Below are positions 16,292-23,793 of a DNA stretch of 64,000 nucleotides, in pieces. The notes below the pieces were generated by a model, which saw only the letters and a program-made list of their open reading frames with translations, was not told the DNA's origin and did not search any database. Positions within the stretch are counted from its first letter, which is position 1. The number at the start of each line of letters is the position of its first letter. The translations under genes were made by a program, and so were the position numbers. Origin of the DNA: an uncultured Muribaculaceae bacterium. GTDB taxonomy: Bacteria; Bacteroidota; Bacteroidia; Bacteroidales; Muribaculaceae. Location of the stretch: contig CAJTTG010000002.1 of NCBI GenBank assembly GCA_910579185.1, forward strand, positions 186,001 to 250,000, read 5' to 3'.

Positions 16292-17578
16292 TTATCTTAC
16301 CCAACTCAGGGGATTGAGGGTCTCGCTACCCTTGCGGACTTCAAAGTGCAGCATTGGTTTGCCGTAACGGGCATCCGTGGCCGCACGTCCGAGTGTTTGT
16401 CCTGCCGTCACTTTCTCTTTGGCCTTTACGGACAGCGAGCCGATGTTATAGTAAACTGTGATGTAGGCTCCGTGGCGCACCATGATAGAGTAATTGCCGT
16501 CGTGGTTCTGGAATATGCGTGAAACGGTTCCCTCGAAGATTGATCTGACATTTGCCGATCCGTCGAGCACAATTTCTATACCCGTGTTATATGGCTGTCC
16601 GTTTGAGGACCCGTATTTAGCCACGATTCTGTAGGGGCTTGCAACAGGGAAAAGCATGGAGCCTTTGCCGGCAGCGAATTTGGATGTCATTGCTGCATCC
16701 GGATCGCTGTTGTCGATCTTTGTCTTGGGTTTGGTGGCTGTTGTGCCTCCTTTGCTCTTGGCAGGAGTGGTTTTGGAGTCCTTCTGTTTTGTAGTTCCCC
16801 CTTTCTTCTGATCCTGCTGCTTTTTTTTCTGCTGTTCACGTTCGCGGCGTTCGACCTCGATCATTTTGGAGATCTCGTTGTCAATGCTTTTCAGGCGTTT
16901 CTTTTCTTTGTCAAGGGCGCGTTGCAGGTTGACCCCGTCGCGCTGGAGTTTGGCTACGGTCTTGTCGGTCTCATCCTGTTTGGCTTTCAGAATCGCCTGA
17001 TCAGAGCTGAGGGCTGAGAGCGATGTGGCGCGTTCGGAATGCAAAGTGGCAAGCTGCGCTTTTTTCTGCTCGATCTTGGCCAATGTCTCCTTGATTTCTT
17101 TTGATTTGCGTCTGCGCCAGTTTGCAAACTCCTGAGTGTAGCGGATGCGAGAGTATGCTTTCGTGAATGATTCAGAACCGAAAATATATGCAAGTTCGTT
17201 GGTGGCATATTGGGTGCCCTGAAGTCTGCGCAATGCGGTTTTGTATGCGTTTTTTAGTTGCTCGAGCCGGTTGTTGAGGTCGTCGAGCTGATCCTGGGCT
17301 TTGGTGATGGAATTGCTGAGGGTGTCGATCTGAGAGCGTGTTTCCAGGATCTGACGTTCTTTCTGCGTTATTTCGCCACGCAGCAGATTGAGTTTGTTCA
17401 GCTCTTTTTCTGTCTGGGCGGAATTGTCGTTGAGTTTTTTAGTTGTTTCTTTGATCTTTTTCTGGGTTGCCTGCTGTTCGGTCTGAGCCGACCGGATGGT
17501 TCGCTGTTTTTTCTTCGCGGCGTTACCACCGGAAGCTCCGAGTAGTGCAATGACGAGTATGATCAGGAAACGAGGCAT
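16292..17578 (-). CDS. EnvC-like murein hydrolase activator with degenerate LytM domain
   Basis: A 428-residue secreted protein (signal peptide MPRFLIILVIALLGASGG). Residues about 25-250 form a long coiled coil as in EnvC, then a low-complexity K/Q/T-rich linker (about 250-300) and a C-terminal M23/LytM domain. The zinc site is broken: the usual H-x-G-x-D is NTGIE (here NTGIEIVL) and the final H-x-H is MLHFEV, leaving only single histidines. That matches EnvC and NlpD activators, which stimulate amidases rather than cutting peptidoglycan themselves. It is the last gene of the run dut-TPR-DUF4292-envC, 12 bases after the DUF4292 gene. Confidence 0.87.
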   Translation of the reverse strand: MPRFLIILVIALLGASGGNAAKKKQRTIRSAQTEQQATQKKIKETTKKLNDNSAQTEKELNKLNLLRGEITQKERQILETRSQIDTLSNSITKAQDQLDDLNNRLEQLKNAYKTALRRLQGTQYATNELAYIFGSESFTKAYSRIRYTQEFANWRRRKSKEIKETLAKIEQKKAQLATLHSERATSLSALSSDQAILKAKQDETDKTVAKLQRDGVNLQRALDKEKKRLKSIDNEISKMIEVERREREQQKKKQQDQKKGGTTKQKDSKTTPAKSKGGTTATKPKTKIDNSDPDAAMTSKFAAGKGSMLFPVASPYRIVAKYGSSNGQPYNTGIEIVLDGSANVRSIFEGTVSRIFQNHDGNYSIMVRHGAYITVYYNIGSLSVKAKEKVTAGQTLGRAATDARYGKPMLHFEVRKGSETLNPLSWVR

Positions 17579-17590
17579 AAATAAACGGAT

Positions 17591-18451
17591 TCAAAATTTC
17601 GACAACATTTTTGTTATCTCGTCGGTTGTGATCCGGCGGTATTTGGCGTTGATGGTTGGCTGGCGGAGCTCAACATCCTTGTCCCACCGCGCTTTGTCGA
17701 AACTCCAGACAAGAGAGGCGTCTATCGTGGCTTTTGCTGTGGAATATGTCACATTTATCTCTGGAGCCATCGGGCCGAAAGAGGTTGTGACAGGTTGGGG
17801 ATATGTGATGGTTACGGGCTGATGGTCGCCGCTTTTGATGATCACGCCTTTCAGTATGTCGGCCGGCTGGAACATGAAGCCATAGTCAATACCTTTCAGA
17901 TTGGAACGGGGAATGAGACTCCACGAATCGGTGGATGTTATGTCAAATTCAGATTCCTTGAAATCGGCCACCGATGCCTGGGTTGATCCTATGGCGAAAA
18001 CGCGTCCTGACAGCAGATCCTGAACATTGGCCACGGTTATGGGAAAATCGCCCATGAAGCGGTCAGTTTTCTCACAAGCATATTGTTTGTTGTACTTATC
18101 GACAACCATCACGGAATCAGTAGTGGCATAAATGTTGGCAACCTCAAATCCGAAGAATTTCAGGGATATGAAGATGCTTTTGTCGCGGTCGAAAACTGCG
18201 GTGCCGGAGATAGTGATGTTCTTGGGGCTTTTCAGGCTGACAGTCACAGGAACGCGTAGCCGTTGCCAGTTGCCGTAGGACGCGGTCAGGGTCCGCAGTT
18301 CGACCCGTGCATCTGATTCAGAGCGCAGACCCGACACGGATCCCTGCGTCTGACCCTGCGGTTGCTGAGTGCTCCGGCAGCCTATTGCTATGGAGGCTAT
18401 TGCAAGTGCCGTGATGAGCGATATGATGTGGTTGTTGAATCTCAGTTTCAT
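17591..18451 (-). CDS. DUF4292 lipoprotein
   Basis: A 286-residue protein with signal peptide and lipobox (AIASIAIGC). The remainder is beta-rich with LKSPKNITISGTAVFDRDKSIFIS, FFGFEVANIYATTDSVMVVDKYNKQY and a C-terminal strand region ending in WSFDKARWDKDVEL, the signature of DUF4292 proteins, which have a LolA/LolB-like half-barrel. A role in lipid or lipoprotein handling is inferred from that fold only. The order TPR, DUF4292, EnvC is one I recall as conserved in Bacteroidales, which argues for a shared envelope job. It overlaps the TPR gene by ATGA. Confidence 0.82.
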   Translation of the reverse strand: MKLRFNNHIISLITALAIASIAIGCRSTQQPQGQTQGSVSGLRSESDARVELRTLTASYGNWQRLRVPVTVSLKSPKNITISGTAVFDRDKSIFISLKFFGFEVANIYATTDSVMVVDKYNKQYACEKTDRFMGDFPITVANVQDLLSGRVFAIGSTQASVADFKESEFDITSTDSWSLIPRSNLKGIDYGFMFQPADILKGVIIKSGDHQPVTITYPQPVTTSFGPMAPEINVTYSTAKATIDASLVWSFDKARWDKDVELRQPTINAKYRRITTDEITKMLSKF

Positions 18452-20220
18452 TTAAAGAAAAATGTTTTGTTCTTTACCTTGCGCTGGAGCAATTCGTCAT
18501 CAGGTTCCAGATCGAGGGCTTTTTTCCAATAGAGCAGGGCATCGTCGGGGTTGCCGTTCATGAAATATATGTCGCCTGCATGTTTGAACACGTCGGCGTC
18601 CTTTTCAATAGTTCCAAGTTCGAGCACCTGCTCTATGGCCTCAAGGGCTTGGGGATAGTCCTTGCGCATGAACAGGATCCATGCGTAAGTGTCGAGCGTC
18701 GTGGCCGAGTTCTCGCCGGTGTTGGCTTTTTCAATGCTGAGCGCGGTTGTGATATATTCCAGCGCTTTGTCGAGATCGCGGTCCTCACAGGCCATATAAT
18801 AGGCGAGATTGTTGTAGTACACGCTCCCTTCCGGATTAAGCTCGATGGCTTTCCGGTAGTCGGCTGTCATTTTGTCGAAATCGCCCTGACGGTATTCGAT
18901 GTCGGCACGCGCTCCATAGATTGAGGCCAGCTGTTCCGTGTCGGTCGAGTCGGTCAGGGAAAGCGACTTGTCGATATATTCCATGCTCTTGTCATAGTCT
19001 CCGTTGAGCATGGATAGAGTGGTCAGCAGTGCGTAGAAATCGTAGTCGTCCGGAAAGTATTTCAGCGCGGCTTTGGCTGTTGAGGTCGCGTTGTCATAGT
19101 CGTCGAGAGTATAGTAGATCTGGGAAAGGGCAATCCACGACTGTTTGTTGTCCGGGTTGAGGTCGAGCATGTAGCTGAACTGCTCGGCGGCATCGTCGAG
19201 ATCCTGCACTATCCATAGATACGATCCGTAGAGATTGCGCAGTTCCTCTTCATGGGGATATTGGTCGACGAGCGAGTTGAACAGTTCGCGGATGCGTCCT
19301 GACTGGGTTGAGTCGGAATACAGCTCGGAAACGTAGCTACGGAGAATCTCTATTTTGGGTTCAAGATCAAGATCGGGATGCTTCATGGCTGTAAACACCT
19401 CGCGGTCGTAGGCTGCGCTGTCGCCGATCTGCTTGTAATATTGAGCCCTTGAATAGTAGGCCAGTCCGCTCGACGGATCTTTCTCCACGGCGCGGTTATA
19501 GTAGACCAGAGCGGAGTCCGGCCGGTTGAGTTGCATGTTGACATCGCCCATGAATGTTATGTTCTCGATCCTGTCGGGCGACGCTTCGAGCAGTTTTCGT
19601 CCGGAAGTGAACACGGATGCCGTATCGTCAAGATTCAGATACATGTTCATCTTGGCGATCGTGGTGTTGATGTCGGCTCCCTGGATGCTCTCAACGTTTT
19701 CCATCACGGTGATTGCTTTCCGGATGCTGTCGGGGTTGTTGGTGTAGGAGAGGGCGGATGCGTAGTTGCCTCCGAACAGAGCCGGATTGCCGGCGTTCTC
19801 GTAGATGAGACGCAACACGTGGAGCGCGTCGCCGCTTCTTCCTGTGGCCGAAGCGACGCGGATGAATCTTGATGCGGCGGTCTGATCCTTGGGATTGGAT
19901 TCGATGTATCTCATCATGTGGCTTATGTTTTCGGCCACATTCGCTGAATCGTTGTGATCAATGGCTATGTTGAAGAACCCCACCTCGTTGGCTATGTAAA
20001 GGTCGGACGGGTTGAGACGGTTGGCCTCAGACATAAGCTCGAAATAAGCGTCGAGGCTATCCGCGGCATAGTGGCGTTGCGCTTCCAGATAAAGATAATC
20101 GGCTTTCTCTTTGTCGGGATCAGCACGCCGCGTCTGTTTCGCGGTGCCGGCGAATTGCGAGGCCGCAAGCAGAGAGGCGGCTGCGAGTGCAGTTATATGT
20201 CGGAGACTTAATGGTTTCAA
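18448..20220 (-). CDS. Secreted TPR-repeat protein
   Basis: A 590-residue protein with a signal peptide (ALAAASLLAASQFAG) and TPR repeats over nearly its whole length. Clear units include DSALVYYNRAVEKDPSSGLAY, AAEQFSYMLDLNPDNKQSW, ATSTAKAALKYFPDDYDFY, YRKAIELNPEGSVYYNNLAY and DALLYWKKALDLEPDDELL. It is a periplasmic protein-interaction scaffold. It lies 58 bases after dut and overlaps DUF4292 by four bases, so it is probably expressed with the LolB-like and EnvC-like proteins. Confidence 0.88.
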   Translation of the reverse strand: MKPLSLRHITALAAASLLAASQFAGTAKQTRRADPDKEKADYLYLEAQRHYAADSLDAYFELMSEANRLNPSDLYIANEVGFFNIAIDHNDSANVAENISHMMRYIESNPKDQTAASRFIRVASATGRSGDALHVLRLIYENAGNPALFGGNYASALSYTNNPDSIRKAITVMENVESIQGADINTTIAKMNMYLNLDDTASVFTSGRKLLEASPDRIENITFMGDVNMQLNRPDSALVYYNRAVEKDPSSGLAYYSRAQYYKQIGDSAAYDREVFTAMKHPDLDLEPKIEILRSYVSELYSDSTQSGRIRELFNSLVDQYPHEEELRNLYGSYLWIVQDLDDAAEQFSYMLDLNPDNKQSWIALSQIYYTLDDYDNATSTAKAALKYFPDDYDFYALLTTLSMLNGDYDKSMEYIDKSLSLTDSTDTEQLASIYGARADIEYRQGDFDKMTADYRKAIELNPEGSVYYNNLAYYMACEDRDLDKALEYITTALSIEKANTGENSATTLDTYAWILFMRKDYPQALEAIEQVLELGTIEKDADVFKHAGDIYFMNGNPDDALLYWKKALDLEPDDELLQRKVKNKTFFFK

Positions 20221-20278
20221 TGTGTCGTGATTTTTTTGCTGTTGTAAAGTTGTAGCGGTGGAGGTTTGCTGCCAAATG

Positions 20279-20722
20279 TCATTTCACTCCGGTGTGGCCG
20301 AAGCCACCATCGCCGCGCTCGGTCTCTCCAAGCTCATTGACCTGAACCCATGTGGCCTGGGAATGACGTGTGATGACCATCTGGCATATACGCTCTCCAT
20401 CATTGATAACAAAGGGCTGGTCGGAAAGGTTGATCAGGATCACGCCTATTTCTCCACGGTAGTCGCTGTCAACGGTGCCGGGGGTATTGACAAGGGTGAT
20501 GCCATGTTTGAGCGCGAGACCGCTGCGTGGGCGTAGCTGACATTCAAATCCGGCCGGAAGCTCTATGCGCAGTCCGGTAGGTATCAGTGCGCGCTGTAGC
20601 GGCATCAGGGTTACGGGTGATTCGAGAAATGCTCTCACATCCATGCCTGCTGAATGTTCCGTGGCGTAGGCCGGCAGGGGATGGTGGGAGTTATTGATGA
20701 TTTTTACTGAAATTTGTTCCAT
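20279..20722 (-). CDS. dut: Deoxyuridine 5'-triphosphate nucleotidohydrolase
   Basis: A 147-residue trimeric dUTPase. The start is MEQISVKIINNS at 20722; the upstream Met at 20788 lies inside the preceding barrel gene. All five motifs are present: AGMDVRAF (I), RPRSGLALKHG (II), TPGTVDSDYRGEI (III), DGERICQMVI (IV) and the C-terminal P-loop-like GDGGFGHTG (V). It hydrolyses dUTP to dUMP and PPi, keeping uracil out of DNA and feeding thymidylate synthesis. It starts 12 bases after the barrel gene stop, in the same transcript. Confidence 0.95.
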   Translation of the reverse strand: MEQISVKIINNSHHPLPAYATEHSAGMDVRAFLESPVTLMPLQRALIPTGLRIELPAGFECQLRPRSGLALKHGITLVNTPGTVDSDYRGEIGVILINLSDQPFVINDGERICQMVITRHSQATWVQVNELGETERGDGGFGHTGVK

Positions 20723-20733
20723 GTGATGATGTG

Positions 20734-21276
20734 TCAGAAACGTATGCCCAGGCGGATGCAGGCCATGCTGAGACCTTTGATGTCGCATCGTTCGTCGCCC
20801 AGGGTGAACGGGTCAATGCCGTTGTAGACGTACGATAGGGTGATGTAGGATTGGAATGTGGAACCGCCTGCGAGGTTCACTCCGATGCCGGGTGATACGT
20901 AGGCGCTGGTCTGTTGCGACGATGTCGAGATGTTGTTGAACACCACTCCTGCGCGGAGATCCATGAACATCAGTTGCGGACGTTTTGAGAACGATGTGCG
21001 GAACATGGCGTAGACCGGAAATGCACGGACGCTGTTGCTGAGCATCATGTTTACCTCGGCTCCGATGCCTATGGTTTCTATCCATGAGTTGCGGTAGCCG
21101 AAATATGCATCGAGGTTGACGGTCGACATGTCGTTGCTTGTCAGGTCGGCGGCGCCTCCGATCTCGGCACCCCATGCGAAATGGCTCCAGCCGGAGATGT
21201 CGCGGGGCTGCTTTTCGGCGGCTGAGGACAGTAACGCTATTGCGGCGATTAATGTGGTGATCAGTGATTTTTTCAT
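20734..21276 (-). CDS. Small outer-membrane beta-barrel protein, unknown
   Basis: A 180-residue protein starting MKKSLITTLIAAIALLSSAA (21276), with a signal peptide; the longer frame from 21402 runs through the promoter and is rejected. The mature part alternates strands with aromatic girdles (WSHFAWGAEIGGAADL, AYFGYRNSWIETIGIGAEVNM, SYITLSYVYNGIDPF) and ends in a terminal Phe (CIRLGIRF), as outer-membrane proteins do for BAM recognition. It likely forms an 8-strand barrel. Function unknown. A TACCTTTG promoter lies 49 bases upstream, so it is first in the barrel-dut-TPR-DUF4292-envC run. Confidence 0.75.
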   Translation of the reverse strand: MKKSLITTLIAAIALLSSAAEKQPRDISGWSHFAWGAEIGGAADLTSNDMSTVNLDAYFGYRNSWIETIGIGAEVNMMLSNSVRAFPVYAMFRTSFSKRPQLMFMDLRAGVVFNNISTSSQQTSAYVSPGIGVNLAGGSTFQSYITLSYVYNGIDPFTLGDERCDIKGLSMACIRLGIRF

Positions 21277-21324
21277 ATCTGCAAATGTGTGAGCCGGTCC
21301 ATGAACTATTGGCAAGGACTCATG

Positions 21325-21332
21325 CAAAGGTA
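21325..21332 (-). promoter_or_regulatory. -7 promoter element for the barrel-dut-TPR-DUF4292-envC run
   Basis: The minus strand reads TACCTTTG, a TAnnTTTG match, in the gap between prmA and the barrel gene. Confidence 0.6.
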
Positions 21333-21365
21333 GTGATTCTTTTTGAATTATCCGGCTATGCGTGA

Positions 21366-22211
21366 TCAGCTTTTGATCAGATGCAGGCAAGCCCAGTCGC
21401 ATCGCTCGGTGACGTCGGCTTTCTTGAGCCCGAGTTCTTTGGCGTCTGCTTCGAGCATGTCAACATCGGCGGTGTAGAAGCCGCTCAGGAACAGGTGGCC
21501 TCCCGGAGCCATGGCACTGGCATATTCGGCTATGTCGGCCATGATTATGTTGCGGTTGATGTTGGCCAAAAATATGTCGGCTTTGTAGGGTACATTGGCA
21601 AGAGATGAGGCATCGCCATGCACCATCTCCACTTCCGGCCGGTTGTTGAGACGGGTGTTTTCCACGGCGTTGATCCATGCCGGTTCGTCGATCTCGATAC
21701 CCGTGACTCTGGCCGCACCGCGCATGGCTGCGAGGATTGCGAGGATACCTGTGCCGGTTCCCATGTCGATGACGTTGAGCCCTTCCGGGTTGATCTCAAG
21801 CAGACGGGAAATCATAAGCCATGTGGTGGAATGGTGGCCGGTTCCGAACGCCATTTTCGGATCGATCACTATGTCGTAGCGGCATTGGGGGATGTCGGTG
21901 TGGAAAGAGCTGTGGATCACGCATTGGTCGGCTACCACGATCGGCTTGAAATAGTTCTTTTCCCATTCGTGGTTCCAGTCCTGTCCCTCGATTTTCGTTG
22001 CTGTCCAAGAGGTCTTTACGTCAAACGGAAGCGTCCGGGACAGCGATTCCATGTCGGGGGTGTAGTCGGACTCTCGTATATAGGCCGTCAGACCGTTGCT
22101 GTCGGGAACAAAACTTTCAAATCCGGCGTCGGCCAGAATGGCGGCCATGACGTCGGTCATATCTTCAGTGCAAGGGTCAAAGTCAATTCTGACCTCCACG
22201 TAATCGTTCAT
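21366..22211 (-). CDS. prmA: Ribosomal protein L11 methyltransferase
   Basis: A 281-residue cytoplasmic methyltransferase. The N-terminal substrate-binding part (residues 1-100) contains WNHEWEKNYFKPI. The class I SAM fold follows: KMAFGTGHHSTTWLM, motif I VIDMGTGTGILAILAAMRGA, the acidic residue of motif II in TGIEID, and motif IV DIFLANINRNII. It trimethylates lysines and the N-terminus of L11 using SAM. It is the last of the run YtxH-YtxH-holin-small protein-prmA. Confidence 0.93.
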   Translation of the reverse strand: MNDYVEVRIDFDPCTEDMTDVMAAILADAGFESFVPDSNGLTAYIRESDYTPDMESLSRTLPFDVKTSWTATKIEGQDWNHEWEKNYFKPIVVADQCVIHSSFHTDIPQCRYDIVIDPKMAFGTGHHSTTWLMISRLLEINPEGLNVIDMGTGTGILAILAAMRGAARVTGIEIDEPAWINAVENTRLNNRPEVEMVHGDASSLANVPYKADIFLANINRNIIMADIAEYASAMAPGGHLFLSGFYTADVDMLEADAKELGLKKADVTERCDWACLHLIKS

Positions 22212-22277
22212 GTATGGATTGAATTAAGAATGTGATGATGGTTGGTGATTTTGGATATGGATTGATGGCCGGTCAGT

Positions 22278-22553
22278 TTATTTTTTCTTTTTCCGCAGCC
22301 TTTTCAGTTTTGAAAACACCCGGAATGCGATCAGGGCATAGTCAAAATAGTTCAGGCTACCGAGAATTTTACCTGTTATGCCGCTTCGGCCCATTGACGG
22401 CATGTTTTGTTTGGCCGAATCAAGATCCTCCGAGAAGCGTATCTTGGCCATCTCGTACTTAGCTAAGGCGTAAGCCCTGCGAAAACGAAGCTCGTCGATC
22501 CCGAACCCTTTGTGTTCTTGCGGATGTTCTGTTGTGTGGTCGGTAGATGTCAT
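22278..22553 (-). CDS. Small conserved basic protein, unknown
   Basis: A 91-residue protein without a signal peptide. It has an acidic/His-rich N-terminus, a helix (IDELRFRRAYALAKYEMAKIRF) and a C-terminal hydrophobic-to-basic end (SLNYFDYALIAFRVFSKLKRLRKKKK). I do not recognise a named domain. Its place next to a holin-like protein and two YtxH proteins recurs in Bacteroidales by my recollection, suggesting a cell-envelope role. It starts 28 bases after the holin-like gene. Confidence 0.65.
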   Translation of the reverse strand: MTSTDHTTEHPQEHKGFGIDELRFRRAYALAKYEMAKIRFSEDLDSAKQNMPSMGRSGITGKILGSLNYFDYALIAFRVFSKLKRLRKKKK

Positions 22554-22581
22554 TGCGTTGCGTGTTTGATCTGTTTTGAGG

Positions 22582-22923
22582 TTAAATGATCAACCGTGTC
22601 ACGAATTTAGAGATGGGGTTGATGATCAGTTGCTTGCGGAATGCAACTACTAACAGGAGCATCACACAGTATATTCCGGCGACAATCAATGAACTCCAGG
22701 CCTCGCCGATTGATTCGGCTATCCAGTGAGACAGAGCCACCGAGAGGAAAAATATTGCGAACATCGACATGAACAGACCGATAAGACACAGAAGCGACAT
22801 TGCAAAAATCATTGTCAGCTTCTCGGCGAGTGTCAGTTTCGCGTAGTCGTACTTGAGAGTCGCGAGCAGTTTCAGCCGCTCCCATAGCGTTTTTACCGAC
22901 GAGGATGTGGTGTTGTCAGTCAT
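22582..22923 (-). CDS. Phage-holin-family membrane protein (Phage_holin_3_6 type)
   Basis: A 113-residue protein with an amphipathic lead (TLWERLKLLATLKYDYAKLTLAEK), two membrane helices (MIFAMSLLCLIGLFMSMFAI and LIVAGIYCVMLLLVVAF) and a basic C-terminus. This is the chromosomal putative superfamily III holin-6 type found next to YtxH genes in many bacteria. No phage genes are nearby, so a lytic role is unlikely; it is probably a membrane-stress protein. Confidence 0.78.
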   Translation of the reverse strand: MTDNTTSSSVKTLWERLKLLATLKYDYAKLTLAEKLTMIFAMSLLCLIGLFMSMFAIFFLSVALSHWIAESIGEAWSSLIVAGIYCVMLLLVVAFRKQLIINPISKFVTRLII

Positions 22924-22985
22924 TGAATTGTTGGGGGTGTTGGGTGGTTACACTGGCTCTATGCTCCGGTCGGTTGAAAACCGCC

Positions 22986-23019
22986 ATACCGGTCCGGAAG
23001 TCCGTCTCCGGACCGGTAT
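22986..23019 (-). terminator. Perfect inverted repeat between the YtxH and holin-like genes
   Basis: ATACCGGTCCGGA (22986-22998) and TCCGGACCGGTAT (23007-23019) are perfectly complementary with an 8-base loop. On the minus strand it is followed by GGCGGTTTTC, a weak T-run. It may partly terminate transcription after the YtxH genes or protect their mRNA 3' end. Confidence 0.55.
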
Positions 23020-23064
23020 TGACGGATCTTATAGTTTGTTTTTAGAGCAAGAGCACTGATGGTT

Positions 23065-23262
23065 TCAGTCGTCGATGTCGGCTGTCAGTTGCGCTACCAG
23101 AGCGTCGATTTCGCTCTCGGTACAGAGGATGCCTTTTTTCTTTAGCGTCTCCTTGATTTTCTTGCGGAGATCTGATCCTTTCTGCGGTGCAAACAGGACT
23201 GCGGCGGTGGCTCCTGCGATAGCTCCGCATAGAAATGCGGAAAGAATGGTGTTCTTGCTCAT
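23065..23262 (-). CDS. YtxH-domain protein, copy 1
   Basis: A 65-residue protein. A Gly/Ala-rich membrane helix (FLCGAIAGATAAVLFAP) is followed by QKGSDLRKKIKETLKKKG and an acidic helix. This is the YtxH pattern: helix, then LFAPxKGxxLR, then an amphipathic helix. YtxH proteins are induced by general stress in Bacillus; their molecular function is not known. It lies 30 bases after a second YtxH gene. Confidence 0.82.
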   Translation of the reverse strand: MSKNTILSAFLCGAIAGATAAVLFAPQKGSDLRKKIKETLKKKGILCTESEIDALVAQLTADIDD

Positions 23263-23292
23263 TGGTGGTTTGTTATTAACGTTAGACGGTTC

Positions 23293-23496
23293 TTATTCGT
23301 TTTCTTCAATCTGGGCTTCCAGTTCGTCTGCAAGCTGGTCGAGTTTGCTCTTTTTCAGAACAATACCTTTTGATCTGAGGAATTTTGCGATCTCATTGCG
23401 AGTTGTTGTTCCTTTTTCAGGTGCGAAAAGAAGACCAAGTGCGGCACCTACGAGTGCGCCTCCGGCAATTGCCAATACGATGTTTGAAGTTTTCAT
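23293..23496 (-). CDS. YtxH-domain protein, copy 2
   Basis: A 67-residue paralogue of the next gene: IVLAIAGGALVGAALGLLFAP then EKGTTTRNEIAKFLRSKGIVLKKSKL and an acidic tail. The two share LFAPxKG, an R/K-rich segment and a KKKGI/RSKGI step, so they are tandem relatives rather than identical copies. It is first in the leftward run and is preceded by two promoter-like modules. Confidence 0.82.
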   Translation of the reverse strand: MKTSNIVLAIAGGALVGAALGLLFAPEKGTTTRNEIAKFLRSKGIVLKKSKLDQLADELEAQIEENE

Positions 23497-23569
23497 TTTA
23501 GTTATGCGGTTTTTAAAGTTACATCAATATAACAAGCCTCGGGGCTTTTTGTTCTGATGCGTCACAATG

Positions 23570-23577
23570 CAAATATA
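23570..23577 (-). promoter_or_regulatory. Proximal -7 promoter element of the YtxH run
   Basis: The minus strand reads TATATTTG. A TTTG 21 bases upstream, inside repeat copy 1, serves as a -33 element. Confidence 0.65.
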
Positions 23578-23589
23578 CGAATAAGTCGA

Positions 23590-23630
23590 GCGCAAATGCA
23601 AATTTATTTGCAATTTGCCGAGCGAAAGTA
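23590..23630. repeat. 41-bp direct repeat, copy 1
   Basis: Identical to 23665-23705. It starts GCGCAAATGCAAATTTATTT and ends GAGCGAAAGTA. On the minus strand its end supplies TTTG motifs at -33 distance from the following TATATTTG. Confidence 0.92.
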
Positions 23631-23643
23631 TATTGGGCGGAGC

Positions 23644-23651
23644 CAAATATA
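23644..23651 (-). promoter_or_regulatory. Distal -7 promoter element of the YtxH run
   Basis: The minus strand reads TATATTTG, placed after repeat copy 2 just as the proximal element is placed after copy 1 (TTTG 22 bases upstream). Confidence 0.55.
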
Positions 23652-23664
23652 CCTTGAAGAATGG

Positions 23665-23705
23665 GCGCAAATGCAAATTTATTTGCAATTTGCCGAGCGA
23701 AAGTA
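23665..23705. repeat. 41-bp direct repeat, copy 2
   Basis: Identical to 23590-23630 at a 75-base period. The A/T-rich core is an imperfect palindrome around GCAAATTTATTTGC. Confidence 0.92.
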
Positions 23706-23735
23706 GATTATTTGTGATTTTGCTCTTGACAGGGT

Positions 23736-23766
23736 TTTGATTCACCGATATTTTGGATTATCTTTG
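23736..23766 (+). promoter_or_regulatory. Promoter of the GH20 hexosaminidase gene
   Basis: TTTG at 23736-23739 and TATCTTTG at 23759-23766 are separated by 19 bases, a near-ideal Bacteroidota promoter. The ATG is 28 bases downstream. Confidence 0.8.
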
Positions 23767-23793
23767 TAGTCAATAGATTTTAATTATTATTCC

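Noticed and set aside
22582..22923. Prophage suggested by the holin-family gene
   Set aside because: No other phage genes are nearby, and this holin type is a chromosomal neighbour of YtxH genes in many bacteria.
23590..23705. Possible CRISPR-like repeat pair
   Set aside because: There are only two copies, the spacer-like gap holds a promoter element, and no cas genes are nearby.
23524..23745. 73-codon minus-strand frame with an internal repeat of LSLGKLQINLHLR
   Set aside because: The peptide repeat simply translates the 41-bp DNA repeat in the YtxH promoter region; the frame overlaps both promoters and has no start context.
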